From contig CACRXP010000182.1 in assembly GCA_902702965.1 (NCBI GenBank), forward strand, positions 542,344 through 606,343: a stretch of DNA of 64,000 nt. The letters run 5' to 3'. Below, piece after piece: positions 48,690 to 58,173 of the stretch. Source of the stretch: Spirometra erinaceieuropaei. Taxonomy: Eukaryota > Platyhelminthes > Cestoda > Diphyllobothriidea > Diphyllobothriidae. The position numbers and the translations under genes are program-made. The notes beneath the pieces were generated by a model, which made no database searches, was not told where the DNA came from, and was given only the letters and a program-made list of their open reading frames with translations. How positions within the stretch are numbered: the stretch's first letter is position 1; every line of letters begins with the position of its first letter.

Positions 48690-48920
48690 GGGTAATCGAA
48701 GACAAGGGAGACCCGAAGTGTGGAACACCTGGGGCTCGAACCCGCGACCTGTTAGTTAGAAATCCAACGCCTCTAACCACTGGGCCACGGGCCCGTTGTC
48801 CGGCCTATATCATGCGCCGCTGTGCGGCTGCTGGTTGGGCTCGAGAAAGAGCCCGTAAGGCACAACGTAATGTGTGAGTTCCGTAAGAACGATCGGTGAG
48901 CGTCCCTCTGCCATTGTATG
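48690..48920. repeat. SINE family A: inverted head joined to a direct tail
   Basis: 48690-48802 is a minus head: B box complement GGCTCGAACCC and A box complement CCACTGGGCCA. 48803-48920 is a plus tail: CATGCGCCGCTGTGCGGCTG, AAGGCACAACG, GTAAGAACGATCGGTGAGCG. The head is flipped relative to the tail. Confidence 0.8.
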
Positions 48921-49173
48921 GGTCACCGTCTTCTTCACAAATTTAAATAATTATAAGGAAAGATGCTTTGGCCGTAACGAGACACGATTCGACACTCAAG
49001 GGCAGGTCTTTTAGCAGGCTCCAATTACACGCCTTCACCTGGAACAAAACTCGCATCGTCAACGTCTGCCCCACCAAAAAGGCAGGGAGTTTCTCGAAGC
49101 CATGCCCTCAGGTTAACCACGCACCAAACGGCCTGCTGAGTTAGATGAGAGAGTTCGACCGTCGGTTTCGACC

Positions 49174-49815
49174 ATGTCCACCGTGTGCTCCACAGCAAGG
49201 TGGAGCAGGGACGGTGACTTACGCGTAAGACAGTCTAAAGTGATAGCAGACTTGCGCATCACCTACCGCATCCCCTCGTCCTGCTCCTCCACCTGGACCC
49301 GGTGTCAAGACAGAGTCAAGGAGACCGGAGGTGGGGGGAGGGTGCAGGTGACTGGCACGGCCGGAGCCGCACCTAGGCGTCCACCAGACCCCCTGCTGCA
49401 CACAGCAAATGACCATGACTTTCCGTCAACAATAACAACAACAACAGGGGCCAGAGCGACGACGATGACTGGGCAGCCATGCCCATCGCCTGTGTACCAA
49501 GCAGGAGCGCAAGTGCATCGAAACCGACAGGGCAACGGGCTCGTGGCCCAGTGGTTAGAGGCGTGGACTTCTAGCTAACAGGTCGCGAGTTCGAGCCTCG
49601 GGTGTTCCACACTTCGGAGTTGGGTATGACTGGCTGACGACGGCTAATAAGCCAGAAATGGCCATTCCAGTCTCCCTTATCTTTGTCGGTAATAAGATAC
49701 TGCAAGTGCATCTACCGGCAGGGCACCAGGTGTCAGGGAGCTGCCAGCGCATACCAGCCTGCGAGGGCCATGGTTTGCTGATCCTGGCGTAGCACACGCT
49801 TACAGACCTTTTGAC
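49174..49815 (-). repeat. Dispersed GC-rich repeat (family C), copy 3, split by a SINE
   Basis: 49174-49519 and 49702-49815 match, in reverse, 5120-5290 and 20590-20900. The two parts are contiguous in the other copies once the SINE at 49520-49701 and one copy of an 11-bp duplication are removed. Confidence 0.75.
49520..49701 (+). mobile_element. SINE family A, single insertion with target site duplication
   Basis: About 182 bp, flanked by GCAAGTGCATC at 49509-49519 and 49702-49712. The head has A box TGGCCCAGTGG, an anticodon-like TGGACTTCTAGC that recalls tRNA-Arg(TCT), and B box GAGTTCGAGCC. The body is GACTGGCTGACGACGGCTAA and the end is CTTTGTCGGTAATAAGATAC. This copy defines the unit's ends, which do not include the GC-rich 'tail unit' seen elsewhere. 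Confidence 0.85.
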
Positions 49816-51655
49816 CTATCGAGTTAGATTCCGCGTGAAACAGTCTCATAGCAAATAGAAGAGACAATAATAAGTCAGTACAGAGTGATACACATGGTGG
49901 CCGCCTACTTAAGTAAGTACTTAAGTAATCTTTTCGAAACGAAGACGCATTTCGGAATGTCGGTTGACATTTCATGAGTTAGCACACCTACTGTATAATA
50001 AAGCTCAAACCGTTAAAAAGCAAAAGATGAAAATATAATAGCAAACAACATCATTACGGACACATTCAACTGATTATCGTCAATACCTACCGTTGCCGTC
50101 CCTTCACCATTTAAGCATGTTTACTGACATACACATCCTTGCTGGCATGTCTAACTGACTAACGTCGCTGGACAGTCCACTGGAAGCCTAAAGCCACAAG
50201 ATATCCTGAAGCTTGAGTTGACTGCCTGAAACTTTCGGAACAGGTAATTTTATTTTAACTTACCTTTTGACATTCTCTTGCCCTGGACACCAGCTCTTCG
50301 TAGCTATTACAGTACGTGACCTACCTCATGGAATCTGATAACCGAAACTGATGAGAGAATTTCTGGACGTCTTTAACGTTGAGCATTCTGTTCGCTCATC
50401 CACTTCCTTCAATAAAATGTCCCCTTCTTGTGCAGAAATTGTGTTTACGTAATTATATCAAGTAAAATACCAGTAAATTTTAGCGAAAATGGACGTTGGA
50501 ATATATTCGTGCAATTTTCTATGCTAATACCTGTCCTAGACTCCGGTTACGCATCTCAGCGACTTTTTCATTGAAGGGGTAGTAATTTACCCGCGAGAGT
50601 TTTAATAAACACTGAAAATCATGAAGTATTCAACAACATTTCGAGACCGATCTGAAGCTCAACGTAATCCGAAACGAACGAAAAGTGTAAATTAATTTAA
50701 CGGAAGAAAAGTTCTCTCTATAAACACAAAGTGGCATGTTTACGATCACGCCTGTCAATTCTATTTAAATTTATTAGGCACCGACCGGCCTCATGGCATG
50801 TCACCTTATGGAAACTTTTGTTCCTGCGACGTCCCCGTCGGTGAAATCAAGCAAAATCCAGCTTTTCTTGTTGAATCCCATCTCATTTACTTCAAACAAA
50901 TAAAACACGAATCCCTTGAAAACTGTTTTGGAATCTACGCTCAGAATATAGGCAGTTGACAAACCGTCATATATGAAATCACACTAATTATTAAGCGTTA
51001 TTTTATGTCTACTTTCATATTTACTGCGTTTTTGGTATGAGAATACATTCTATACATCTAAAAACGAACTTTACATAATTAGAGCCATTTCTGACGTTTT
51101 CGGGATATTGCGCGTTTCAAAATAAATCGGCATTTCTAAACAACGCAACACTGCCTTTAATATTTCTTTTATGTTTTTAATTCTTTTAAACATTAAATTA
51201 ACATAGAAATCGGACTCATGAAATGGTGTCGGTTTGCGAGTGATTGGCAATCATTCGTAAATTTCGACACATTTCATGAGTTAGGTCACTAACTGTATAT
51301 ATGCCGTTCTTGTATAAGTCGCCTAACCTGAGCATGGAGAATCAGTGCTGACCCTAGCACGACAGCATACGCGTTAGGCAGTAGTAACCAGACCAACTTT
51401 TTTGGAGAACTGTGACTTAGCCTACGAAGGTCCTGTTAGCCATTCTCCTTGAAAATTCCTGCCGTTTCGACCCTTTCGGTCGGCATAAAGTCATGGTTGT
51501 GGTTCACTTTAAAGGACGTTCCCGTGATTCTGTCAATCCTATGAACCACATCAAAAACATGTGGACACCTCATACCGGTTGCCTAAGAACGCGCTTATCT
51601 TGATATTTATCTCTTGACCAAATTTTTTAATGGTTTAGTCCGGATCGCTCAATGA
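49816..51655. other. AT-rich, no gene; two Tc1-like end sequences
   Basis: Non-coding. CATTTCATGAGTTAGCACAC lies at 49971 and CATTTCATGAGTTAG at 51270; both match the right end of the 55-57 kb Tc1/mariner element. The second forms a short palindrome (next entry). Confidence 0.5.
51214..51302. repeat. Short Tc1-like palindrome (MITE-like)
   Basis: CTCATGAAATGGTGTCG at 51216-51232 and CGACACATTTCATGAG at 51267-51282 are inverted copies around about 34 bp. The right end continues TTAGGTCACTAACTGTA. It resembles a collapsed, internally deleted relative of the Tc1/mariner element at 55183-57099. The left outer end is decayed. Confidence 0.5.
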
Positions 51656-52049
51656 ATGGAAGTATCACCTAAGCATAATTTCGAAAAACTTAAACTCAAG
51701 AAGAGACGTAGGAGCCATTGCAACTCGCATGAAAATTATTTGGCCAATCGCCTGATAGCCGGCGAAAGTATTCTGCAAAATGTTCTAACTATTGAAGAAG
51801 AAGAAGAAGAAGAAGAAGAAGAAGAAGAAGAAGAAGAAGAAGAAGAAGAAGAAGGGTCGAGCACCGGAACGCTTCGTTTATTGTCCTGAGCTTTCAGACT
51901 CGTGCCTGGGCCTCAGATGAGAACTCGGTCAATCGATTTATCGACCTGGCGCTGGCGTACAGAGCCCTGCGTAGTCACCTCCAGTCTTGCGCCGTCGACC
52001 GATGAGTGGCCTACATGCCCTATAACTGTCGATTCTTCTGTTGCTTCTA

Positions 52050-52097
52050 CTACCTCTGACGATGGACTCCTGCACGAGTCTGAAAGCTCAGGACAAT
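52050..52097 (+). ncRNA. Hammerhead-ribozyme-like motif overlapping ORF end
   Basis: CTGACGA (52056-52062), T, stem II GGACTC / GAGTCT with a CTGCAC loop, GAAA (52082-52085), short AGCT, C (52089), then AGG. Stem I pairs CCT (52053-52055) with AGG (52090-52092) perfectly. Core bases, A15.1/U16.1 and the cleavage-type CTC are all present. The same bases encode SDDGLLHESESSGQ and the TAA stop of the Penelope-like ORF. The extra T after CTGACGA is atypical. Confidence 0.65.
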
Positions 52098-52226
52098 AAA
52101 CAGAGTGATCCGGTGCTTGACCACCCTTCTTCTTCTTCTTCTTCTTCTTCTTCTTCTTCTTCTTCTTCTTCTTCTTCTTCTTCTTCTTCTTCTTCTTCTT
52201 CTTCTTCTTCTTCTTCTTCTTCTTCT

Positions 52227-52261
52227 NNNNNNNNNNNNNNNNNNNNNNNNNNNNNNNNNNN
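52227..52261. other. Assembly gap (35 N)
   Basis: Unknown bases between a CTT run and a CAT run. The true microsatellite length and junction are unresolved. Confidence 0.99.
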
Positions 52262-52328
<67 letters not shown>

Positions 52329-52574
52329 TTCTTCTTCTTCTTCTTCTTCTTCTTCTTCTTCTTCACCTATGCATACACCTGGAACTCGAAATTTCGCCTT
52401 CATTCGTTCTAGTTCTTCACTCGCTCTCGGCAGCGGGACTCTGGCGCTCATGAACTCCTCCTCTTCTACCACAACTTTTAAATGGCATTACTAGGAGGAG
52501 GGAAGCCCTCGGCTGTGGCTTGCGATTTGTAAGATGAGCGCAATTTTCTGCTTATTTTAAACTGCTTCCTGCAG

Positions 52575-52939
52575 GTGTCACCGACGCAGTGATTGCAGTC
52601 CAGTTTCCATTCTTTTTTTGTAAATCAGACCTTCTACGCCAGGTGCTGGTGGCCGTTTTTGCAAACGAACAAACTTCTACCGCTGCCGCTACGGACGATT
52701 TCCTCGAGGATGACACTCTAAGTGATGGTGATGAGGAGAATGCGGATGGGAAAGCCTGGTTTTCTGGCATTGCTGGAGCTCCTGCCGACTCACCGCGGAC
52801 TGAAAATGACTGTCGTTTAAAGGCTGCTCTGCTGATCGCGCGGCAGCTCTTCTCAGAAGACTCTCGCATCGTTGGCGGCACCTACCGACAGTGGTGGGCT
52901 GAATACTTCGCCTCCACCCCCTCAAGCATGACAAACGGA
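52575..52939 (+). CDS. Internal exon of an unidentified conserved gene (A)
   Basis: Acceptor CTTCCTGCAG (52565-52574), 365-nt open exon starting in phase 1, strong donor GGA|GTAAGT (52939/52940) in phase 0. It encodes VTDAVIAVQFPFFFCKSDLL, a low-complexity acidic linker (TDDFLEDDTLSDGDEENADG), then RLKAALLIARQLFSEDSRIV and TYRQWWAEYFAST. Hydrophobic, helix-like segments around an acidic insertion suggest a helical-repeat or scaffold protein, but I recognise no family. The donor phase matches exon B at 57662, so the two may be adjacent exons. Confidence 0.6.
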
Positions 52940-53147
52940 GTAAGTTTCCTTCTGGGCATTCTTGTTTTGTCATAGTTGTATGATATGTATACGTGGGCGG
53001 GGGACAGGTTTCCCCGACTCTTTCGTTGGCAGAATCACTTTGACATGCGTAATATCGACGTTGCTCTCTATTTCAACTCACGCCGTTCAACAGTGTGAGA
53101 CAGGGTCAGATGTGTTGATGGACGTACGTGTGATGTCTAGCAAGGCA

Positions 53148-53939
53148 GGTAACAATCGGGAGATGGTACCCAAAAAAAAATCCGCCCAACCAAAGCAGCC
53201 TGTCTGACGGGACAGATGGTAATAGGGGTTTTATGGGTGGTGACTAGTCGGGATGTACGATACCGGCCGACGGAAAGGCTTATTTGAACAGGCGAATGAT
53301 CGAAGTTTGCCCGCTCTCCGTTCCGTTATTACAAAATGGGTCGCCAAAGCAGTATAGTGCTAATGGACGAGTGGAAGGCGTATAATCGTCTTCCCTCAGA
53401 AGGTTATCTACATTTCTCTGTTAACCACTCAAAGAACTTCAAGGACCCTACCACCGGACGGCACAACAATGCCATTGAGGCATACTGGGGTAGACTGAAA
53501 AGGAAACTCCACGAGGGAGGCCCTGTATGTGGTCGAGCTGTGTGGGCTCACATAGACGAAGTACAGTATCGTCTTTGGTTTGGCCTCAATGCCATGTCTT
53601 TGACAGATGCCTGGGAACTGTTCCTGTCCCATGTTGTGCAGACTTATCCTATTTAAAAGTGATTTTGTTTTGTAATAAACTGTTGTAATGCGAATGCATG
53701 CCGTATATTCAGGTGTACGTGTGTAACGATGGGGAAGGTAGGGTAACAGCGACCATCGTCCATGCAACCTCCTGCGATGTTCCTTCGGCCAGCCCGTGTT
53801 GGGCCGTCGCGGAAAGTCGAAGTAGTGCGTGAAAGTGGGCTTGCAACTGCTGATATAGCCTGAAGGCGTTTGAGTCCACTGTTAAAGGTATTATTTCTAG
53901 GTAGCGGATTTTTTTGGGTGCCATCTCCCGATTGTTACC
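53148..53939 (+). mobile_element. Merlin-type DNA transposon, internally deleted
   Basis: Terminal inverted repeats of about 36 bp: GGTAACAATCGGGAGATGG at 53148 and its complement ending at 53939, one mismatch plus an A-run length difference. They are flanked by perfect 8-bp target duplications GCAAGGCA at 53140-53147 and 53940-53947. Merlin/IS1016-type elements make 8-9-bp duplications. The 792-bp element keeps only the C-terminal part of an ISXO2-like transposase (next entry). It sits in the putative intron between exons A and B. Confidence 0.85.
53336..53656 (+). pseudogene. Merlin transposase, C-terminal fragment (ISXO2-like DDE)
   Basis: Encodes VLMDEWKAYNRLPSEGYLHF, VNHSKNFKDPTTGRHNNAIE and AYWGRLKRKLHEGG: the second half of the ISXO2-like DDE domain with a catalytic D (in MDEWKAY) and the E of NAIEAYW. 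The preceding frame (LPALRSVITKWVAKG-like) breaks near 53330. The N-terminal zinc-binding and first catalytic parts are missing, so the fragment cannot act alone. Confidence 0.8.
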
Positions 53940-53953
53940 GCAAGGCATTTTTC

Positions 53954-55145
53954 CACGTGCTTGTACTTCGCAATTTCAATTTTCACTGCACTCTTATGGT
54001 ACTACTAAACATCTTTAAGTAACGTTTGTTTATATGATTTATTAATGCGCGGCCCTCGGTGCCCATCCCTACTGACATTCACCATGATGTTTGCGGACCA
54101 CATATCATAGTACTTTCCCTGTAGCATTAGTGTACTTCGAGAAACTGGAGTGTTAAGCGTCTGCATGTATACATATGTCTTCCGAAGCTGCTAAAACGCG
54201 AAGTACTTAGTCCATTTGTTCAGTTTTTGATATTTCCTTTGTAGTTTTTTGATTTTGCCCCTTTTCCAGATTTTCGACATACTCCCGCTTGTCCTGCGTA
54301 AACTGGACGTTACCAACTCGAAGCACCCATGTGTGAGAGTTGTCATGAGGCCTTATCGAAGAGGAATCATTTCAAGCAAGAGCAGGGTTACGGCTTCAGT
54401 TGGCAAAACCTTCCTAGCCACAAATTTTGGTGCGCGCTGGTAACTCAACAGCACGTCTGATTTGTTTTATTCAGAGGGGTCTGAGTCGACCGGTGATGGG
54501 ACTGGACATGGTGGCTTCCGTGGGCTACAGTCATTGTCTCTCACGCACCGCGCACCTGTTAAGCTCTAGGTCTGTCGCAATACTGACATCCGCTGTGGGG
54601 GCCGAGCATATCTGTCAGACATGCAAACGCACTTGCTGACGGGGAACTTCGGGAGCGCATACGAACTTCAAGGCTGAAACTGTAAGCCACTGTCATATTC
54701 TCCTGAGGTCACTCACAGAACTCCGTTGCGCTCAACCGGTCGTCTTCCAACCATCTGCAATCCTCTGCATGTTAGGCATACGCCTCGTATAACAAAGGCG
54801 GTCGTGCTTGTAAATTTTTCGTAATTTCAATTTTAACCGCACTCTTATGGTACTACTAAACATCTTTAAGTAACGTTTGTTTATATGATTTATTAATGCG
54901 CGGCCCGCGGTGCCCATCCCTACTGACATTCACAATGACGCTTGCGAACCATATATCATAGTACTTTCCCTGTAGCATGAGTCTTCTTCGAATAACTAGA
55001 GTGTTAAGCGTCTGCATGTATATATATATATGTCATCCAAAGCTGCTAAAACGCGAAATACTTAGTCTATTTGTGCAGTTCTTGATATTTTCTTTGTAGT
55101 TTTTAAAATTTTGCCTTTTTTCCAAATTTTCGACATACTTCCGCT
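53954..55145 (+). repeat. Direct repeat pair, ~340 bp each
   Basis: 53954-54289 and 54803-55145 are about 90% identical by eye, offset about 850 bp. Shared blocks include GGTACTACTAAACATCTTTA, GTTTATATGATTTATTAATG, GCGCGGCCC, 'tactttccctgtagcat' and TTTCGACATACT. The sequence between them (54290-54802) is not repeated. This could be a local duplication or terminal repeats of an unrecognised element; no enzyme lies inside. Confidence 0.8.
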
Positions 55146-55182
55146 GCGTATGACAAATATGAATTTCAAAGCTGCGCACATA

Positions 55183-57099
55183 CAGTACCTGTGCTAACTC
55201 ATGAAATGTCACGAATTAACACAGGTTAACGCCTTTAACGCAAAATCGGTAAACACTACGGCTCCCAAAGTCTGATAGCGGAAAATAAACGATGTGCCAA
55301 AGAAAAAAAGCAAAGTTTGGTTAAGAAAATATTATTTACTGAGATAAAAATAAATAATTTTCGACAAAAGTCACATTTTCGAGAAACGCCTATATTACAA
55401 CCAAGTTAATAAAGGCTACGTATGAGGACTTATAAAGGAGGAGGGCGCATAAAAGGTCAAAAATAATTAAGGACAGAAGCAGATACAAAAAATTAGTACT
55501 TTGTAGATTGTCCATTCGAATTAATAACAGCAGAAAGTCTGTCCGACATAGACATGACAAGGTTATCTATGGTGGATTGTAAAATGTAATTATTGAGTAT
55601 GAAATCCAATTTTTCCTGCATTGAAAGAGTCTTCTTAGCTTTGTGCCAATTTCTTTTGACAATTCCAAAAAGATTTTCGATTGGATTCAGATCGGGACTG
55701 TTGGCCGGGATGAAAATGGATTGGAGGCCAATTGCGGAGAGCGTGGTTGTTGTCTAAAATTTTAGATTATGTTTGCAAGCGGCATCAAATTCGTACCTCT
55801 TTAGAGCGGTGGACAGGTGCATTGTCCTGCAAAATTACAGTATCCATTCGGCGCCGACTTATGCCGTTGTAGCCGAAAGCATCCTTGACAATTGCAATGA
55901 ACACCTTGCTGTTGATGGTGTCGGTTGTTGACCGCCAGACAGGCCGCTCACCGAATTTAATCGCCATCCAAACCATCATCCGCCGACAGTTCTTGAATGT
56001 TGCCGTCGGTGTAGTGTGTTCTCTTGGGAAGTTCTTTCCACATATGACGGTTTGGAGCGACTTCGTAGGCTTGTCTAAAAATAGAACCTCATCGCAGAAG
56101 AAAATGCTCTTCCAAAATGAAGATCTGTATTCAATATAATTCTTAGCAAATAAAAGCCGCTCTCTAATTAGTTTTCTACTTGAATATGGCTTAATCATGG
56201 CCTTCCGCCGCTGCAGTTCAAATTCCTTCATCCTTTTTCTAATGATGTTCATAGAAAACATCGGCAGATGTTCCCGCTGAATGGTCTCAATGGGCATGTA
56301 ATGAAACTTTTTTAATATACGACGAATAAAATCGTCGTCTTGCTTACTTGTGGACCGTTTTGGTCCCCCTATCTTATTTCTAGGAGCAGTTTTATCATTA
56401 ATAATGCGCCACAGAGTGACCTTGCTAATATTGAAAATACTAGCTAACGACTCACGCGGGATTCCCTCAGCCGCTAATTTTCGAATGCGCTGGAAGTCAA
56501 CTTCGGATAAGTATTGTTTAGACATAGTTATCGTTTGGCGTGGCAGAGCAAAGTGACGGCATGTCGCGCGAACTCAATATATATTCGTTTACGACACGCA
56601 TTTTCAGTCTGGTAAAACAATCACATTGAAAAACTTTTTTATTTCGGTATTCTGAAACATAAAACTTTACGAATTTGTAAAATTGAATTTTTAGATAAAG
56701 AATCGCACGTTATTTCCTGAACACAATAAGAAGTAATTTATCTGCATTTCCCTGATTTTGTTGATATTGAAATTTAATTTTTTCTTTTTGTTCGAAAGTT
56801 TATTAAAAAATTTCGTCCTTTTATTAATCTTCTTAAACAGATTAATAAGGTTACATAAAGAATTTCCGTCCGAAAGCTTTAATAGCGTAGGAAACTGCTT
56901 GAATATCAGGAATCCTCCGATTTCGCCTTAATCCGGCCCGTTTTCTATTTAATATACAGATCCGTATCAAACTTTCCTTCAGAAAACGGTCTTTTCGTCC
57001 TTATTTCAACTAAATAAACACAAATAACGACACCAAAAATACGCTACATTGTCCACTATAATTTTGACCTCGGCATTTCATGAGTTAGCACAGGTACTG
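55183..57099 (-). mobile_element. Tc1/mariner-family transposon, complete ends
   Basis: Ends CAGTACCTGTGCTAACTCAT (from 55183) and its complement (to 57099), inverted repeats of about 27 bp starting CAGT, flanked on both sides by TA (55181-55182, 57100-57101). Length 1,917 bp. It contains one frameshifted transposase on minus. Insertion at TA is the hallmark of this superfamily. It lies in the putative intron between exons A and B. Confidence 0.9.
55493..56525 (-). pseudogene. Tc1/mariner transposase, frameshifted
   Basis: From ATG at 56525: helix-turn-helix region (VDFQRIRKLAAEGIPRESLA, ISKVTLWRIINDKTA), linker, then the DDE catalytic region: first D in SIFFCDEVLFLDKP, second D in TVILQDNAPVHRS. 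The frame is lost near 55785-55760. It resumes with IPANSPDLNPIENLFGIVK (third catalytic residue, the E of NPIE) and runs to TAA at 55495-55493 (SDRLSAVINSNGQSTKY). Total about 344 codons, a normal length. All three catalytic acids are visible, but the frameshift inactivates it unless the assembly is wrong there. Confidence 0.85.
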
Positions 57100-57235
57100 T
57101 ACATTTACTTCAAATAAACTTAACTGAACCGACCACGAGCTGGTACTTGCTGCATATCCGGCTTTCTGGATACAGCGGTTTTTTCTTATTTTTCCCTTTA
57201 CACTTTTTATCTTGACTCGGCTCTGAAAAACTTAC

Positions 57236-57555
57236 ATACCTCGGTAGGACTCGAACCCACGACAGCAAGAGGAAGACTTCAGTACAGCTAATACTCTAAC
57301 CACCTGAGCTACGAGGCTCCACCGGGAGCTGTGGGTTTAATCACATGTGGGTCAAGTTACACCCCTAACCTATTGAAGCCTATGAAATCCACCATATTTG
57401 ATGCAGTAAGCTGAATGCCCAGGCAGGGTTTCCCTAGTAATCCATCTAGAATCCGCGAGCTGTCTACCAGGCTCACGTAGCGCACGTGAGTTCGAATCCC
57501 ATCGAGATCGCCGGGTCAAAATCAGTTATTCAGAATCTGCCAAAACACCTTAACA
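57236..57555. repeat. SINE family B: second inverted pair
   Basis: 57236-57322 is minus: the complement of GAGCCTCGTAGCTCAGGTGG, with B box complement GGACTCGAACCC. 57473-57555 is a plus half: GTGAGTTCGAATCCCATCGA then CAGTTATTCAGAATCTGCCA, matching the tail at 32870-32900. The arrangement mirrors 32.64-32.9 kb. Confidence 0.75.
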
Positions 57556-57661
57556 CTTTTGTATTTAGTTTGATTTTAAGGGACTTTTGTTTCCATAGGC
57601 TCTGATTACAAGGTGCAGATTAAGGTCTCTCATCCTCCTCCTCTCTCTCTTGCTCTGCAAG

Positions 57662-57931
57662 GGCAGTGGTGTTTTATCGAGTCGCCGCGGTGTTGCCTAC
57701 CTCGCCAGAGAGCTCACCTCCCTCCTCCCCTACGAGATGAACCCCATCTTCCTCCGCACCCAGATCTCTGTGACACCCTTCTGGGTGTCGGCTCAGAGGG
57801 CCGCCGCCCGGGGTGACCCCGACTCCACCGCCGACGCATCGACTAGCTTGGCCGTTGAGCAGGGCGAGCAGTGGCTCGAGACGTGGTTGGACTACGTGGA
57901 TATTGCACGTGGAAGATTGGCTGAGCTGCGG
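57662..57931 (+). CDS. Internal exon of an unidentified conserved gene (B)
   Basis: A long pyrimidine tract and acceptor TGCTCTGCAAG (to 57661), 270-nt open exon (90 codons), donor CGG|GTACTG (57931/57932), phase 0 at both ends. It encodes GSGVLSSRRGVAYLARELTS, LLPYEMNPIFLRTQISVTPF, a short acidic/alanine stretch and WLETWLDYVDIARGRLAELR. Base use is clearly coding (GC-rich third positions) against AT-rich surroundings. Phase agrees with exon A (52575-52939). I do not recognise the family. Flanking exons must lie outside or be missed. Confidence 0.6.
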
Positions 57932-58124
57932 GTACTGTCTTCAACTTTTGCTCTTATCCTCGCTGTGTCATACATATGCAATGGTCATGGTTCTTGCCGG
58001 CGGAGAGGCTGACCGCGAATCCTGACAGTTTCAAGGACGAGATAAATTGTGTCAAGGTAGAGACCGAAAAGACAAGACAAGTTAATTTCGGGAAGGAGAC
58101 ACGATCGCTGGACCAAGTGCTCTA

Positions 58125-58173
58125 CTAGCCTGACGTTTTGAATTCGCCCTCAAATCCATCATCATCAGAGAGA
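58125..58173 (-). ncRNA. Hammerhead-ribozyme-like motif (minus)
   Basis: On minus: CTGATGA (58168-58162), an extra TGA triplet, GGATTTGAGGGCGAATTC as a weakened stem II, AAAACGTC (58139-58132), then AGGC. CGTC and the stem-I side agree with the family. Stem II has mismatches and an insertion, so it is likely weak or inactive. Confidence 0.5.

Larger units (their letters stand above)
51790..52480 (+). mobile_element. Penelope-like 3' tail region with microsatellites and gap
   Basis: 51795-51854 is a GAA run. 51859-51905 is a minus half-tail (TTTATTGTCCTGAGCTTTCA). 51906-52099 is the end of a Penelope-like ORF (RTRSIDLSTWRWRTEPCVV...). 52056-52092 is a hammerhead-like motif overlapping its last codons. 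52127-52226 is a CTT run, 52227-52261 the N gap, 52262-52328 a CAT run and 52328-52364 CTT again. The conserved CATACACCTGGAACTCGAAA follows (about 52373). The minus half-tail and plus tail make an inverted pair, as at 23.5-24.3 kb. Confidence 0.8.

Noticed and set aside
49540..49615. True tRNA-Arg gene
   Set aside because: The unit continues into a conserved non-tRNA body and is flanked by target duplications.
51656..51889. Open frame with a long polyglutamate run
   Set aside because: Produced by the GAA microsatellite beside the Penelope-like tail; no other coding signal.
52041..52494. Long frames on both strands through poly-Ser, poly-Leu, poly-Glu and unknown residues
   Set aside because: Translations of CTT/CAT microsatellites and of the N gap.
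54249..54443. Possible exon after CCTTTTCCAG encoding IFDILPLVLRKLDV
   Set aside because: It straddles the boundary of the direct repeat; the second repeat copy does not preserve it.
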